From assembly GCA_023653785.1 (NCBI GenBank), contig JAMKCH010088206.1, positions 81,674 through 145,673 on the forward strand: 64,000 nt of DNA, written 5' to 3'. Below, in pieces: positions 52,260-63,009 of this stretch. Made by a program: the position numbers and the translations under genes. Source of the DNA: Ophioderma brevispina (taxonomy: Eukaryota; Echinodermata; Ophiuroidea; Amphilepidida; Ophiodermatidae). The notes beneath the pieces are model-generated. The model made no database searches. It saw nothing but the letters and a program-made list of their open reading frames with translations, and was not told the DNA's origin. Each line of letters begins with the position of its first letter. The first letter of the stretch is position 1.

Positions 52260-52900
52260 CCATGCAGCCCCTTCAGTCACATGCACGATGTAGGCCAGTC
52301 GCTTCTGGGTGTCAGGTGAAGCAGAAACAGAAGACTGTCCAGACTTGTCCCCTTCATATGAGGCCATTCAGTTGTACCTTCTTGCGCATTACCGAAAAAG
52401 TGCACCCAATATCCAGGGTAGGCCTGATGACTACCATCTCAAGGTGGGAGCTGGAGTGGTGGATGCTTCGCTTCAAATCTTGGTTAGGGGAAGTTTTCCG
52501 CTCCTCCTCCATGACACATCTATAGAGAGTCGGAGTGGGCGTGTGCCGGTGTCAATGGTCAGGTCGAACAGGGCATCAACTGTGACCAAAATATGCTGAA
52601 AGAGTTCAAAGTCCCAGGTTGGTGGGCGTGCAAGTAACTGTAGTGGCCTATGTGATCACCAAGGAGGCATGGAGATCCCACGCACACCAGCCACGGAATA
52701 GCCCTCATTGCAATGCACAGTCCAGGGGTTGCCAACATACTGACGGATGACCTATGCAGAAAGCCGACTGGCCAGCCTCCCCGTGGGTCAGTGCCAGATT
52801 ATCTTCACAGGTGCTATTATCCGATGATTAGATATCTTCCAATCTCCCAGTGTTATGCTCTCAGCGCAAGATATCAGAAGAATGCAACGTCATCATGATC
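52260..52900 (+). mobile_element. Possible retroelement RNase H remnant (DIRS-like)
   Basis: In broken frames the + strand reads VTVVAYVITKEAWRSHAHQP at about 52,640-52,700, then HSPGVANILTDDLCRKPTGQ at 52,716-52,775. The order TxVAYI-K-x-G-x-RS followed by H-x-PG-x-N-x-x-x-D-x-L-x-R is that of the RNase H domain of DIRS-type (and some Gypsy) retrotransposons. Stops and frameshifts are frequent, and no integrase or recombinase was seen. Confidence 0.35.
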
Positions 52901-53652
52901 ACCACAGCCAGGTAGACCTGCTGAAGGTCATTTAATGTTGTGATCGTTGCTCAATCAGAGAAGCTGCTAACCTGAGCTGCATTGGGAGGACAGATTTTGG
53001 TTTGCCCTGTATGCTTTGTAGGGTGATAATGGATGCTGCCGGTGCTTTTAAATTGATTAATGTTCACAGTATTTCATTAGCACTATATCGCTTTGGCATG
53101 GACACGACACTTGAATCCGGACAAGCTAAGTTCGCCCCGAGCTATCCCCGATCAAGTTCTAGGACAATTAATAGTAGGCAACGCTTTCGCATCGCCATGG
53201 GCCACGTTTGTGGTCTTTGAATCTTCTAACATTGAATTCCTTGAAATTCAAATTAATTTCCAATCATGCATCCCAGGTATAATTTGCATCCGCACTGTCT
53301 CTATATAGTTTCATGTAAGAACAGTGGTTTTGTGTTCCTAATGACTCATATAAGGAATGCTTTGCGTTCTTTTTCCGATGTTCATTCCCGGCCCGCCTCC
53401 TATTGAGGGCAAGACGAAAAAGAGCAGGTGGATCGGGGGGGATTTAGAGGGGGGGCGCACCCGTGCGCACGCCCTTATTTTTGCACGAGTTACAGGGGCC
53501 GCATAGAGTGCAGGGCCCACTGTAGAGTTATAAAAATGACTTCTTTAAGCACAGGGCGCCCTGTTGATCTCGAGCATGGCGTACAGGGTGTTTGCATGCG
53601 CTGTGTATGCTTTGTGTGGGCGCACCCAACAGACGCTGTTTTTTTATGTCTT
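52901..53652. other. Unassigned sequence
   Basis: A GC-richer segment (53,390-53,600: agggcgcc, gggggggcgc) of unknown type. No exon recognised. Confidence 0.3.
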
Positions 53653-53675
53653 CCCCCCCCCCCCCCCCCCCCCCC
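53653..53675. repeat. C23 homopolymer
   Basis: An uninterrupted C run. Proline and glycine frames around it are artefacts. Confidence 0.9.
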
Positions 53676-54671
53676 GAAGGAACCAATGAAAAAAATATAG
53701 GGGTAATGGAACTAATATATTGGGAGGTTCTGCATCGCCTGACGACAGTGGCGAAGGTAAGCAAGCATTCGAACACCACTGTTCTTACATTTTGAAAACG
53801 TCATATTCTACCATTGATTTATTGTGTTGACAATATACAAAATAATTACAGTACATTTTAGCAATGTACATTTTTAGGTAACAAATAAAATGATTTTAGT
53901 TGGGTCCAAGGAGGGGGTAAATTATAATACAGGGGTTTAAAGGTAACCATAAGGTTTTTTGTTACAAGGATTACAAAAGTATAGTTGTTACCTGCCTACA
54001 ACTTAGGGTTATGGAGATCCTTAATACAGCATCAATTTCTTTAAAAAATGGTCGAAATGTAACTTTTTCCATAGGGATTGCAACAAAAGATAGTTAGCAC
54101 TCCCTGTTGTATTTGGTTTAGCGAGATGACAACAGGTCAATATCACGACTCTTATTGATGTCAAATTTTAGAAATGTTCTGAATGGTTTTGTGCAGTCGT
54201 TGAGGAAACCTGAACAATTTGAACCTATTTGTAAAGAAATCGGAAGCAAGCAACATTTAAGAGGTCCTTGACAATCTCAGTAACCTTAGTTCTAGGCAGT
54301 AGTTAAACTATACTTGTAAATCTTTGTAACATAGGCAAACACTTTGGTTACCTGGTTTTAACCCGATATATGGATTTACCCCCCTCCTGGATTTCTGCTG
54401 TAAATTTGTTCATTAATCGTGACAGACGACAAATCCACTGAGGAATGATTGCTTCGCTTCAGCTGACCCAACTATAGATATTTACACTGTGATAGACAGT
54501 TTTCTTTGTCAGAGATGTTTCATCATTAAAAAGGCAACTTTTCTGGTTTTTAAACTTAGAAATTTGCTGTTCACGAAGTTATTGATCTTATATTAGGAGG
54601 GGGCTATAACTTGGTCATTTTTTGTATTCTAGAATACTGATCTCAGCGTGAAATGACAAAATTTTTGGTCG
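53676..54671. other. Unassigned AT-rich sequence
   Basis: No gene or repeat recognised. Confidence 0.4.
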
Positions 54672-55498
54672 GGTCCAAGAAAATAGTGTGCAGCGCCCTC
54701 TTGTGTCATGTCGTTTAATTTTGTGGTGGGGGGATTTGAGCAGGAAAATCCCTCTAATTACTCTTTTCACAGGTATTTTGTATGCTTTTGATGTTAATTA
54801 TAGTAGATGAGCATCAAGATAGCTGAGTTTGAAAATTGGAAATTATGTTTTCTTATAAATTGACGGTTTAGGTCAAAATTAGTGTGAGGGCGCTTTTCAA
54901 GTACTTTTCGCCAACGCTTTTTCTTTTGCTTTTTTGAGTTGCGCTACAGAGATAATCTCAAACTTGGGACCTGCTCAAGAAATTTGGACCATCTATATCA
55001 ATTTAGTTGCATGTAGCACTCATTTGACTGTTCCTCACAATGCTCCTATTCAAATGTACAGGGGGTCAATGCACGTTTTTGTGAGAATTGAATGGGAGCA
55101 TTTTCAATGAAAGTGAATTTGAAATGTGAAATTGAGCACTGCAGCCAAATACACGTAATATAAAGTACTTCAATTTCTTGGTGGCCTATTTGGGATTACT
55201 TTCATGGCTGTAAACTTCCAAAAACAGCAAATGGAAAGCATAAGCGAAAAAATCGCGAAACAAAGGGGAAACAGCGGGCCCCTCCTGCTTTAAATTTGAC
55301 CTAAAATGTCAATTTTTAAGAATTTTCATGCAACTTTCAAATCAGCTAGCTTGAGCTCAATGCATCAAAATTAAACATCAAAGCATTACAAAAAGACATG
55401 TAGAAAAGGAGTATTAGAGGGATTTATGATCAAATACACTACACACAAAATTAAAGGAATATGACACAAGAGGGCGCTGCACACTATTTTCTTGGACC
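54672..55498. mobile_element. TIR transposon, ends GGTCCAAGAAAATAGTGTGC, non-autonomous
   Basis: Left ggtccaagaaaatagtgtgc then agcgccctcttgtgtcat. The right end is its exact inverse over about 38 bp, with weaker pairing (ttaattttgtg) for a further 20 bp. The ~750-bp interior has no recognisable transposase. Superfamily and target duplication unclear. Confidence 0.85.
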
Positions 55499-58392
55499 AG
55501 AGGTAAACAAATATCATTTCATGTTAGAGATAGAATTTAATAGACGTACAAAAAACCAGCCCTAATGAACATAAACAAAAAAGTAATGTTGCCCTCCGTA
55601 TAGTCCACCTACTTATAATAGGCAAAAATCCTTTTTGAGTTTTGCATTAGGACCAATCTAATTACTGCCACAGCATTGTAAGTAATGGAGTGCAGATGAG
55701 GGTACATGATCTCCACCGAACGCCAAGAAAAAATAGCACTTTGCAACGGCCCACATATTACTTTGTTATCGTATTTCAGTGTGGAGAAGAAGTTGGAATT
55801 AAATTTGCGACAATTGAACCAAAGAAAAAAAAAATATGAGAAAGAAACATGAAATCATGTATTAGGGAAAGGTATCTTTGATCCTGATATGTAAAAGAAT
55901 TTAAAGGGCCATGGTTGTCAACTTAAGAGCCTGGGGTTCGTCCTCGAAACTGAATCGTAAGTATCATACGTAATAATTATGCTGAGAGCTTGTTACGATT
56001 TCTACCAGTTGTGACTTACGTGCGATCGGAACAAGGAAGTTAGACAGTCGTAGGAACACCTCCCCCCCACCCACCCTCCCTCCGTCGTAACTTAGGATTG
56101 ATTCTTAAGTTGGTCATCTATTTGGGTGCAATTATGGGTGTGCAATATGTAGAGTTGGTGTGAATGCCGTCAGTAAATAGTTTCAACGGATTTTACAAGT
56201 GTACGTGTGTTTTGGGTGAGCAGAGACCTATTGAATCTGATAAGTACTCGGACTACCCCTTGACGTATTTATTAATTCCCGGAGGTACTATTGAAGTATA
56301 TTATAAACAATTAATAATCATTAGCAGGCTATCTGTTACTATTACCTGTTTACTTCTGATTAGATATGAGACGGCCTACAAGGCACAGAAAGAAAAGAAA
56401 AGGACTTCAACTAAGAGGGCGGGTAGTTTTTCGCATAAGGTCTATTCTTGGAGGTGGAAGACACAACATATTTACTTAAAAAAAAAATAGAAAAGTAATA
56501 TAGGCCAAAATCCAAATAAATGGAAAACAAAAGGATATAAATGAATATTACAGGCAAGGTTAATGCCTGCATCCAAAAAGAAGAAAGGTTGTTAAGAATT
56601 GAAGAAATGGCAAGAGATAGAAGTACTGAGTGAAGAAGACTTACACTGATTTTGTAAAGAGTTCAACAAACCTGTGAATAGCCAATAAGGCCAAAAAGTT
56701 GTTACGTTTTCAATGCTGGCTCAGAGATTTCGAAAAATATGTTTGTGGTATATTATTTAGTCATCTGGAACTAAAATAGTCACCTAAAATACTAATTCCA
56801 CAAAAAAATTAGAGAGAATAGAAAACTGGATTTTCGTTTTGAGGTTGTAGTAAAACTATAGGTGTAGTATACCAGTGTAACCATAGGAGTAGGCCTTACG
56901 TATAACCAAAAAACCAAAAAAGTTTATTCAAGTTAGTATTTACACAGCGATTGATGGGGAGTAGCATTAGGTACATGCAAGAAATACGACTTGTTAGAAA
57001 ATTTGAGCCACACCATCCTCGGAGAAAACATCTGAGTCAGCCTTTGAACTAGGCAGAGGATTGATTCTTATTTATATTCAAAAGATTTAGAAACTGGTGC
57101 AAAATAGAGTTAGAAAAGCATGTTTATTTCTAATCACTGTTTTTGAAGTGTTGTAAATGCATCAACGACATCCTGGTCTGAAATATAGATTCAGGGGTGT
57201 TTTAATATCTATTTTTCTTTTAGGACTGTTGTCTTCCTTCATTTTAGGAATAATAAAGCTGCTAACAAGATGGAGAAATGAAACAGCGTTTACAGTCCGT
57301 TCACTTCCCACACACTACGAGTGTGGTACGTGTACTCGTGGACCACAACTAGTTTTAATCGTAAATCCTGGCTTACTCGTAGACAGCCCGTAGCATACGT
57401 CCAGAGTTTCACGAACCTGAGAAAAAAAAATCTTAGTAGTAATTACGTCGCAAACTATGATATGTTAGTCTAAGCTGCTTTCGGCAAAGAAACCCCTGTC
57501 ACCAGAACCCCAGGATTTTGATGGAAGTTAGTCAAAATTTTGGTATCTGAAGAAAGCAGCTTTTTTTCTCATTTACCATATTAAATATTATATGAAAAAA
57601 AATAAAAAAAATATTTTTGTTTGATATTATGAGAGAAAAAGTGCCCCCCCTATTGGTCCCCAATATAATTACTGTATGGGATTACAAAATTATTGTTTTT
57701 AGCTCTCACATCAAAACTGGGTCAAAAATCAGTACAAAATTTTACAGAAGGAGGTTTTGGGGTGAAGGGCCATTCTATCAAGATGAAAATTTGATAACTT
57801 ACAATTGGGTCATCCCTCCCTTTAATCTATGTACGACGTGATACCGGGCTATTCCATTGTTTTTGAATGCAGTTAGTTGAAGAGGAGGTATAACGTTTTT
57901 AAAACGAACATCAACACAAACAATATGTCATTAAGGGTATACACACTGATCTATAAAATACAAAAAGATAAAAAAATTTATTTCAACAGGAAACCAGGCA
58001 TATCATCATGCTGTTCCCATTTTAAGGACCGTGATTTACTGTATATATCATTCCTACCTCCGTGCAAGGACGTCAGCGCGAGATTTGATGGCCGCACTAG
58101 TAGACCGCGTGCGCACTGGCTTAAAGCAATGGCATTTTTACACGCACGCACAAAGACGGCATATCTAGACGCGGGCGTAAAAGCTGTGCCAAGTCTATGA
58201 CATCACTACACAGAGTAGAGAAATGGACTATAGATTAGATTCAAGCTGATGCTGGAACCATCTCACATTGAAAAGAGCTACACTACAGTGTCTCTGCTGA
58301 ACCCCACATGACCCCATAGATGACCTCTGACCCCTGTATTGAGGTAGTTCCAAAGCTCTACTCTCTACAAATCTCTTTGAATTTCATTAAAA
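55499..58392. other. AT-rich sequence, no gene recognised
   Basis: Contains a short C-rich patch at 56,059-56,083 and a dispersed repeat at 57,520-57,815. A 108-codon frame at 56,164-56,490 has no domain I recognise and is probably chance. Confidence 0.4.
57520..57815 (-). repeat. Dispersed repeat (copy 2 of 2, inverted)
   Basis: ttttggtatctgaagaaagc, tagctctcac and ttctatcaagatgaaaat are the inverse of words at 37,250-37,515. Confidence 0.7.
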
Positions 58393-58911
58393 CAATAGCA
58401 GCACATTTTTTTGAAGAGAGCCCCCAATTTTTCAAAAATTTTGAGATTTTTACACGGTTGCATTGGTAACTGGCTAGTAAATTATACCTGTGAACGGTTA
58501 AGCTCGAAAATGTCTATGTGTCGCAAACGAAGGAATTTTGTAATTAGAATAATTAATATCGGAGATCTCCGATCATAATTCAACGGCTCTTGGAAATGGC
58601 CGGGAAATAGTGCCATGTATGTGTCTACGCTCATCCATTAGTTGTTTTATTGGTTCAGGCAAGTCAAGCTAGAGGTCATTTTCTTGAGCACTATTTCATC
58701 ATGGACGGACATCAACTTAACATTTCCAGCTCTGCCGTTAAGTACAATCTGGGATCACAATTCTAATTACAAAATCACTTATTTTATGATAAATACGCAT
58801 TTTTGAGTATTCACGTTCGCAGGTGTAGTTTCCTAGACAATTACCAACATAACTGTGCAAAAATATCAAATTTGGAAATTTGGGGAGCTCTTCAAAAATG
58901 TGCTGTTATTG
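58393..58911. mobile_element. Fold-back element with ~155-bp inverted arms
   Basis: The left arm (58,393-58,550: caatagcagcacattttttt, gattttta cacggttgcattggtaac, attttgtaattagaat) is matched in inverse by the right arm (58,760-58,911). The inner 16 bp are perfect; the outer part has diverged. The ~210-bp centre holds a separate 16-bp palindrome, atcggagatctccgat, at 58,558-58,573. Non-coding. Confidence 0.8.
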
Positions 58912-59212
58912 CTTTAGCATATACACCTTCAATGACAGTTGGATTAACATTTTTTGCACCTACATACATCCTTCCATCCAAATATCTTACTACTCTGCTC
59001 ATTTCATAGTGCCTTCCAAAACAAAATAACTAAGTGACAGGAGGAGATATTTTTAGGATACAAATTTGTCTCAAATTGCAAAGGATCGATTGTAGACCAC
59101 CTACCAAGAACGTTCCTAAGGTTTATTGGACAAACAAGTACAAAAGAAAACAGCAAACCTTGTTTTGAACTTGCCTGACTATCGAATTGTCCCCATAGAA
59201 CACCGTGCTTTG

Positions 59213-59238
59213 ACTTTCTGTCGTGCACGACAGAAAGT
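59213..59238. repeat. 26-bp perfect palindrome
   Basis: actttctgtcgtg followed directly by cacgacagaaagt. No loop and no surrounding TIR. Confidence 0.95.
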
Positions 59239-59379
59239 ACTAAATCATCATATTATTACATAAAGACGGCGTATTCGGCTTATTCACTTCAGGTGTGATC
59301 TAATACATTGGAAAGAATTCGAAATATGCAAAAAAATACATCGCGGTCCCAGGCCCTCTAGTGTCATTTGCCGTCGCGG

Positions 59380-59625
59380 CTTGTGAATGGGGACAAAGGT
59401 CACCTAGGTCACCAACAGGCTCATTCCCAGTTACAACTCATCTTAGCCCTTATGGAACTCATACGGCATGCAATATATTAAGGGTTCACATTTTGACCCG
59501 CCAAAGGTCACATGAGGTCACCAACATGTCACCCTACCCCACCCCCTCCTTTCCACCAAGTTACATCACCATAACTCTTACGGAATGCAATATATTAAGG
59601 GTTAACATTTTGACCACAGACACAC
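59380..59625. repeat. GGTCA-containing tandem repeat, two ~115-bp units
   Basis: Each unit has aaggtcac...aggtcaccaaca, taactcttaygga and gcaatatattaagggtt, then acattttgacc. A short (CA)n follows. It resembles, but is not identical to, the 27.7-28.5 kb repeat. Confidence 0.75.
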
Positions 59626-59644
59626 ACACAGACATACGCCAGAG

Positions 59645-60676
59645 TAATCCCTATGTGCCTTCTGCAATTCTTGCAGACGACACAAAAACCCGGGTTCCAA
59701 AAAAATTGGGAGCGCCGCTTTCTGGAAATCTCATGTCTCTTTAAGTATTTTCACGTATTATGACTTACAAGTTGAAATGCAAGTGATATTCAGGCTCAAG
59801 AACTACCTACAATTTAGTTGCTAGAAAAAAACAATTTTGTTTAATTCAAGAGCTTAAAATTAAATTCCACAGAAACCCAAGACAAGCTTGATGTTTCAAA
59901 TAATGGCAATAGTTTCCATTAATGTGAGATTAAATGGGACCAGGAAAAAGAGGTCTGGAAAATAGGTCATATTTATCAAAACCTCATTTTAACTGCATTG
60001 CATTTTGGAGTGGTTATACCTTTTCTAAAATCAGGATCAGGCCATGGACCTTTAATAACTGTGAATTGCATTGTGGGTAGTCCCATACCTTGAGTATTGA
60101 AATGTTTACCCTTTTACTTACATACCAATATCCTGTATGGAGATGGCAATGTCAGGGGTTGGACAAATTAAATAGCTCTTTTTTTCTGTAAAGATACGCA
60201 GGTCCACCTTCTTAAAGTAGAACTAATGTTGAACCATCTTGGCTACCTTGTAAAGCCCAGAGATCGATATACATGGACACCTCAAAAAAGTATTCACAGT
60301 TGGTATCATGCAATCATTGCATGGAATAACACGAGCCTTTAGTCTTGTGTCACTAGTACCCATATTTCTCATTCAGGGCTGTCCTTCCATCACCTGTTTG
60401 ACCTGAAAAGAGAATAAAGGGGAAGCAAGAGTTTACATAGGCAAAAATGTGTTAGATCTTGTATTCACCCTTTGCAGGTATAGCCTCAAAATGACATGGG
60501 AATAAATGAGGGTGTGATACAGAACGAGGTTCACTCTTGCCCAAGGTCAATGGTTTTGTTTAGAGAGAATTGAACCTGATCCATCTGTTGGTCAAAAGTT
60601 CCTATTCTATTGATGTCAGTTCGAGGTTCTCCTCGCAAATGGCAAAACCGTGCAAAAAGCGAATTGGCAAAACTTT
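59645..60676. other. Unassigned AT-rich sequence
   Basis: No gene recognised. A TTAA-bordered ccatggacct at 60,043-60,055 is discussed among the findings. Confidence 0.4.
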
Positions 60677-61363
60677 AACATAATGCCCATGATATACTAC
60701 CAGTCGCAAGGAGCATAGCGATTTTTTTATGACATCACTTCCGTCGCTTATGCAAAAGCGGACCATTGCGGCTGTTTCTAATCGATAAGTCGCTAGCATA
60801 CCCAAGCGACTTGACGCAAGCCAGTTGACTTGAATTCAACTCTCGCTCAGACACAGCTGTTTGAATGTCTCATTCATTATGACACAACGAGAAAACAAAA
60901 AATATCAATGGCGACACACTTTTGACAACTAATTTGTAATATTTATGCCACTAACTACATCCTGTGTAAATTTGGTGAAATTTCATTGCGGGCAAATGTG
61001 ATTTCATAAAAATCTAGTTTTACATGTCTTTCTATGGGAAATAGGCATATAGAGGGCACTATAACATACAAATTGTGACCTTTGTAGGCCTATATGGCAA
61101 GATTCCTGCAATGGATTTTTCTGATTTTTGCGGAGGTAATAGCTCTTGCATGTCCCTACTTAAATCAGTTGTCAAATTTGTGTCCCATTGCTTAAAATTG
61201 CTCTAAAAATAAAAGAGACAATTTGCATGGGGTCAAAACAGCTGTGCAGACGCTCCCAGCGACTTTGACGCTGGAAACGATTGACAAAACGCTACAAGCG
61301 TTTTTCACTAGCAATTTTACAGTCGCATGCTGCGACAGCAAGTATATCATGGGCATTAATGTC
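60677..61363. mobile_element. Long inverted-repeat element
   Basis: Left taatgcccatgatatactac then cagtcgca, right inverse taatgcccatgatatacttg then ctgtcgca. Further inner pairs are aagcgacttgacgc / gcgtcaaagtcgct and acagctgttt / aaacagctgt. No coding sequence and no confirmed target duplication. Confidence 0.6.
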
Positions 61364-61479
61364 AGAATTTTAAATTCCTGTCAAGTTATAAGCATACTGG
61401 GTAATGCATCAAAACAATTTAAAAACTGGTTAACTCCATAGCGGACAGATTGTACATTTTCCCTACACCTTTGACAGAT

Positions 61480-61505
61480 CCAGGGGAGCACCCCCAGGGG
61501 AGCAC
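61480..61505. repeat. Short exact tandem repeat
   Basis: aggggagcacccc occurs twice in succession. Confidence 0.85.
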
Positions 61506-61718
61506 CCCAAAGCACTAAATGACATGGTGAGTAGCACCTTGGGATAACCTACAAGATGGAAGAATAATTGCAATAGCTGTTACACAAAAGAGGTTATGAC
61601 AATTGTTAACTTTTTGGACAGACCAACAACTGATTCAAAATGCCATTTCAAAGCTGAATTTTGATGTTAGTTCACTTTTGAAAGAATACAAAGTACTAAA
61701 TTCTAAGTTGAGCAAAAA

Positions 61719-61990
61719 TTAAAGAGCATTTTGTGATCCACAACCTCGTCCCCTGATGTCCCAAAAAAAAGTTGAGATTTTTTTTAGTAATCCATGTTGA
61801 TACCTAATCTTACCTGCAAATTCAGTCATATCTGTACGAAATTAGCAATTTTGTAGTTTCTGGGCCTATGGGGCAATGGGAAACGAGCAATGCTTCATAA
61901 CTCAAATTTTGGAATAAGTTTTTCTCAAGGATATCTGGTGAACAATGAAAAAACACAGAAGTGTGCTAGAATCAATGAAATGCACCTTAA
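61719..61990. mobile_element. TTAA/AGG-type MITE (family 2, copy 2)
   Basis: TTAA-agagcattttgtgatccac on the left and tgcacc-TTAA on the right. The interior matches the element at 37,916-38,157 in order, including gtgctagaatcaatgaaatg near the right end. Confidence 0.6.
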
Positions 61991-62034
61991 ACATGTTTTT
62001 CTTGAATTAATTTTTTTTCCTGATAAAGTAACTT

Positions 62035-62180
62035 TAAAGGTGAGTGGATCCGATCATCTTTGGGACCCCCAATTTACCCGGAAACAGTAGTATCGATTTT
62101 GATTATCAGATGAAAGGCTGTATTTTTCTCATTGTCGTCATGGAAATTGAGCCACAAATCCATTCATCCCAAGATATAAC
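62035..62180. mobile_element. Partial copy of TTAA/AGG MITE family 3
   Basis: TTTAAAGGTGagtggatccgatc, aatttacccggaa and gtatttttctcattgtcgtc match 47,169-47,310. The right TIR is missing before the C-rich island. Confidence 0.65.
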
Positions 62181-62309
62181 AAACAAGTCCGCCTGCTTTC
62201 GCATATAGCTGTAAGACAAAAGAGGCAGCACACCAGATGATGAAACTGTACAAGTACAGAGGGTTCCCAAAGAAGTGGATGCAAGCAGATACAGTGGAGA
62301 TGCAGATAT

Positions 62310-62965
62310 CCCCAACACCCCACCCCAAACCCCATAACACCCTACTCTCCAACACCACACCCACCCCCCCACCCGCAACACTCCCACCCCTCCCCTATAC
62401 CCGCAAACAACCCCCACCCCAACCCCTCACCCCAAAAGCCCCGATACTCAAACCGCAAGCAAAACACCCCACCCCCTCCCCAACACCCCGCCAAACCCCT
62501 CCCCATCACTCCGCAACCACCTCCGCAACCCCCCGCCACACCCCCTCCCCAACACCCTACCCCATCCCCAACACCCCGCCACCACCCTACCCCCTCCCCA
62601 AACACGCAAACACCACAACACCACTCCAACCACCACACCCCCCTAGCCCAAACCACACCATCCAATATTCCGCAACACCCTAACCCCCTCCCCAACACCC
62701 AAACACCCCAACCCCCTCCCCAACACCCCGCAAGCCCCATCCCCCTCCCTAACACTCCGCAACACCATACCCCCCCCCTTAAAACGAAAATTTAAAAATA
62801 AAAAAAGACCCAAACCCCCAAACAAACCAAACCACCCCACCCCCCCCCGCATCACCCCACCCCCTCCCCAACACCCTGACCAAACACCCATCCCCAGAAA
62901 CCACTCTGGAAACACCCCAACCAGCCTCCCCAAGACCCCGCAACACCCCACCCCCTCCAACACTC
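62310..62965 (-). repeat. C-rich (minus-strand G-rich) island
   Basis: About 650 bp are made of degenerate CCCCTCCCCAACACCCC / CCGCAACACC units on the + strand. The minus strand reads gggtgttggggagggggtt repeatedly, close to the core at 50,030-50,710 but in opposite orientation. Long frames on both strands are compositional artefacts. Confidence 0.9.
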
Positions 62966-63009
62966 AGTCTGCTCCAGGTAACGCAGAAAATATTTGCATG
63001 TCCGATGTA

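Noticed and set aside
56164..56490. 108-codon ORF considered as transposase remnant of a 4.15 kb element
   Set aside because: No catalytic or DNA-binding motif recognised; ends in a lysine run from an A tract.
62237..62963. Pro/Thr-rich and Gly/Trp-rich ORFs of 100-148 codons
   Set aside because: Same compositional artefact in the C-rich island.
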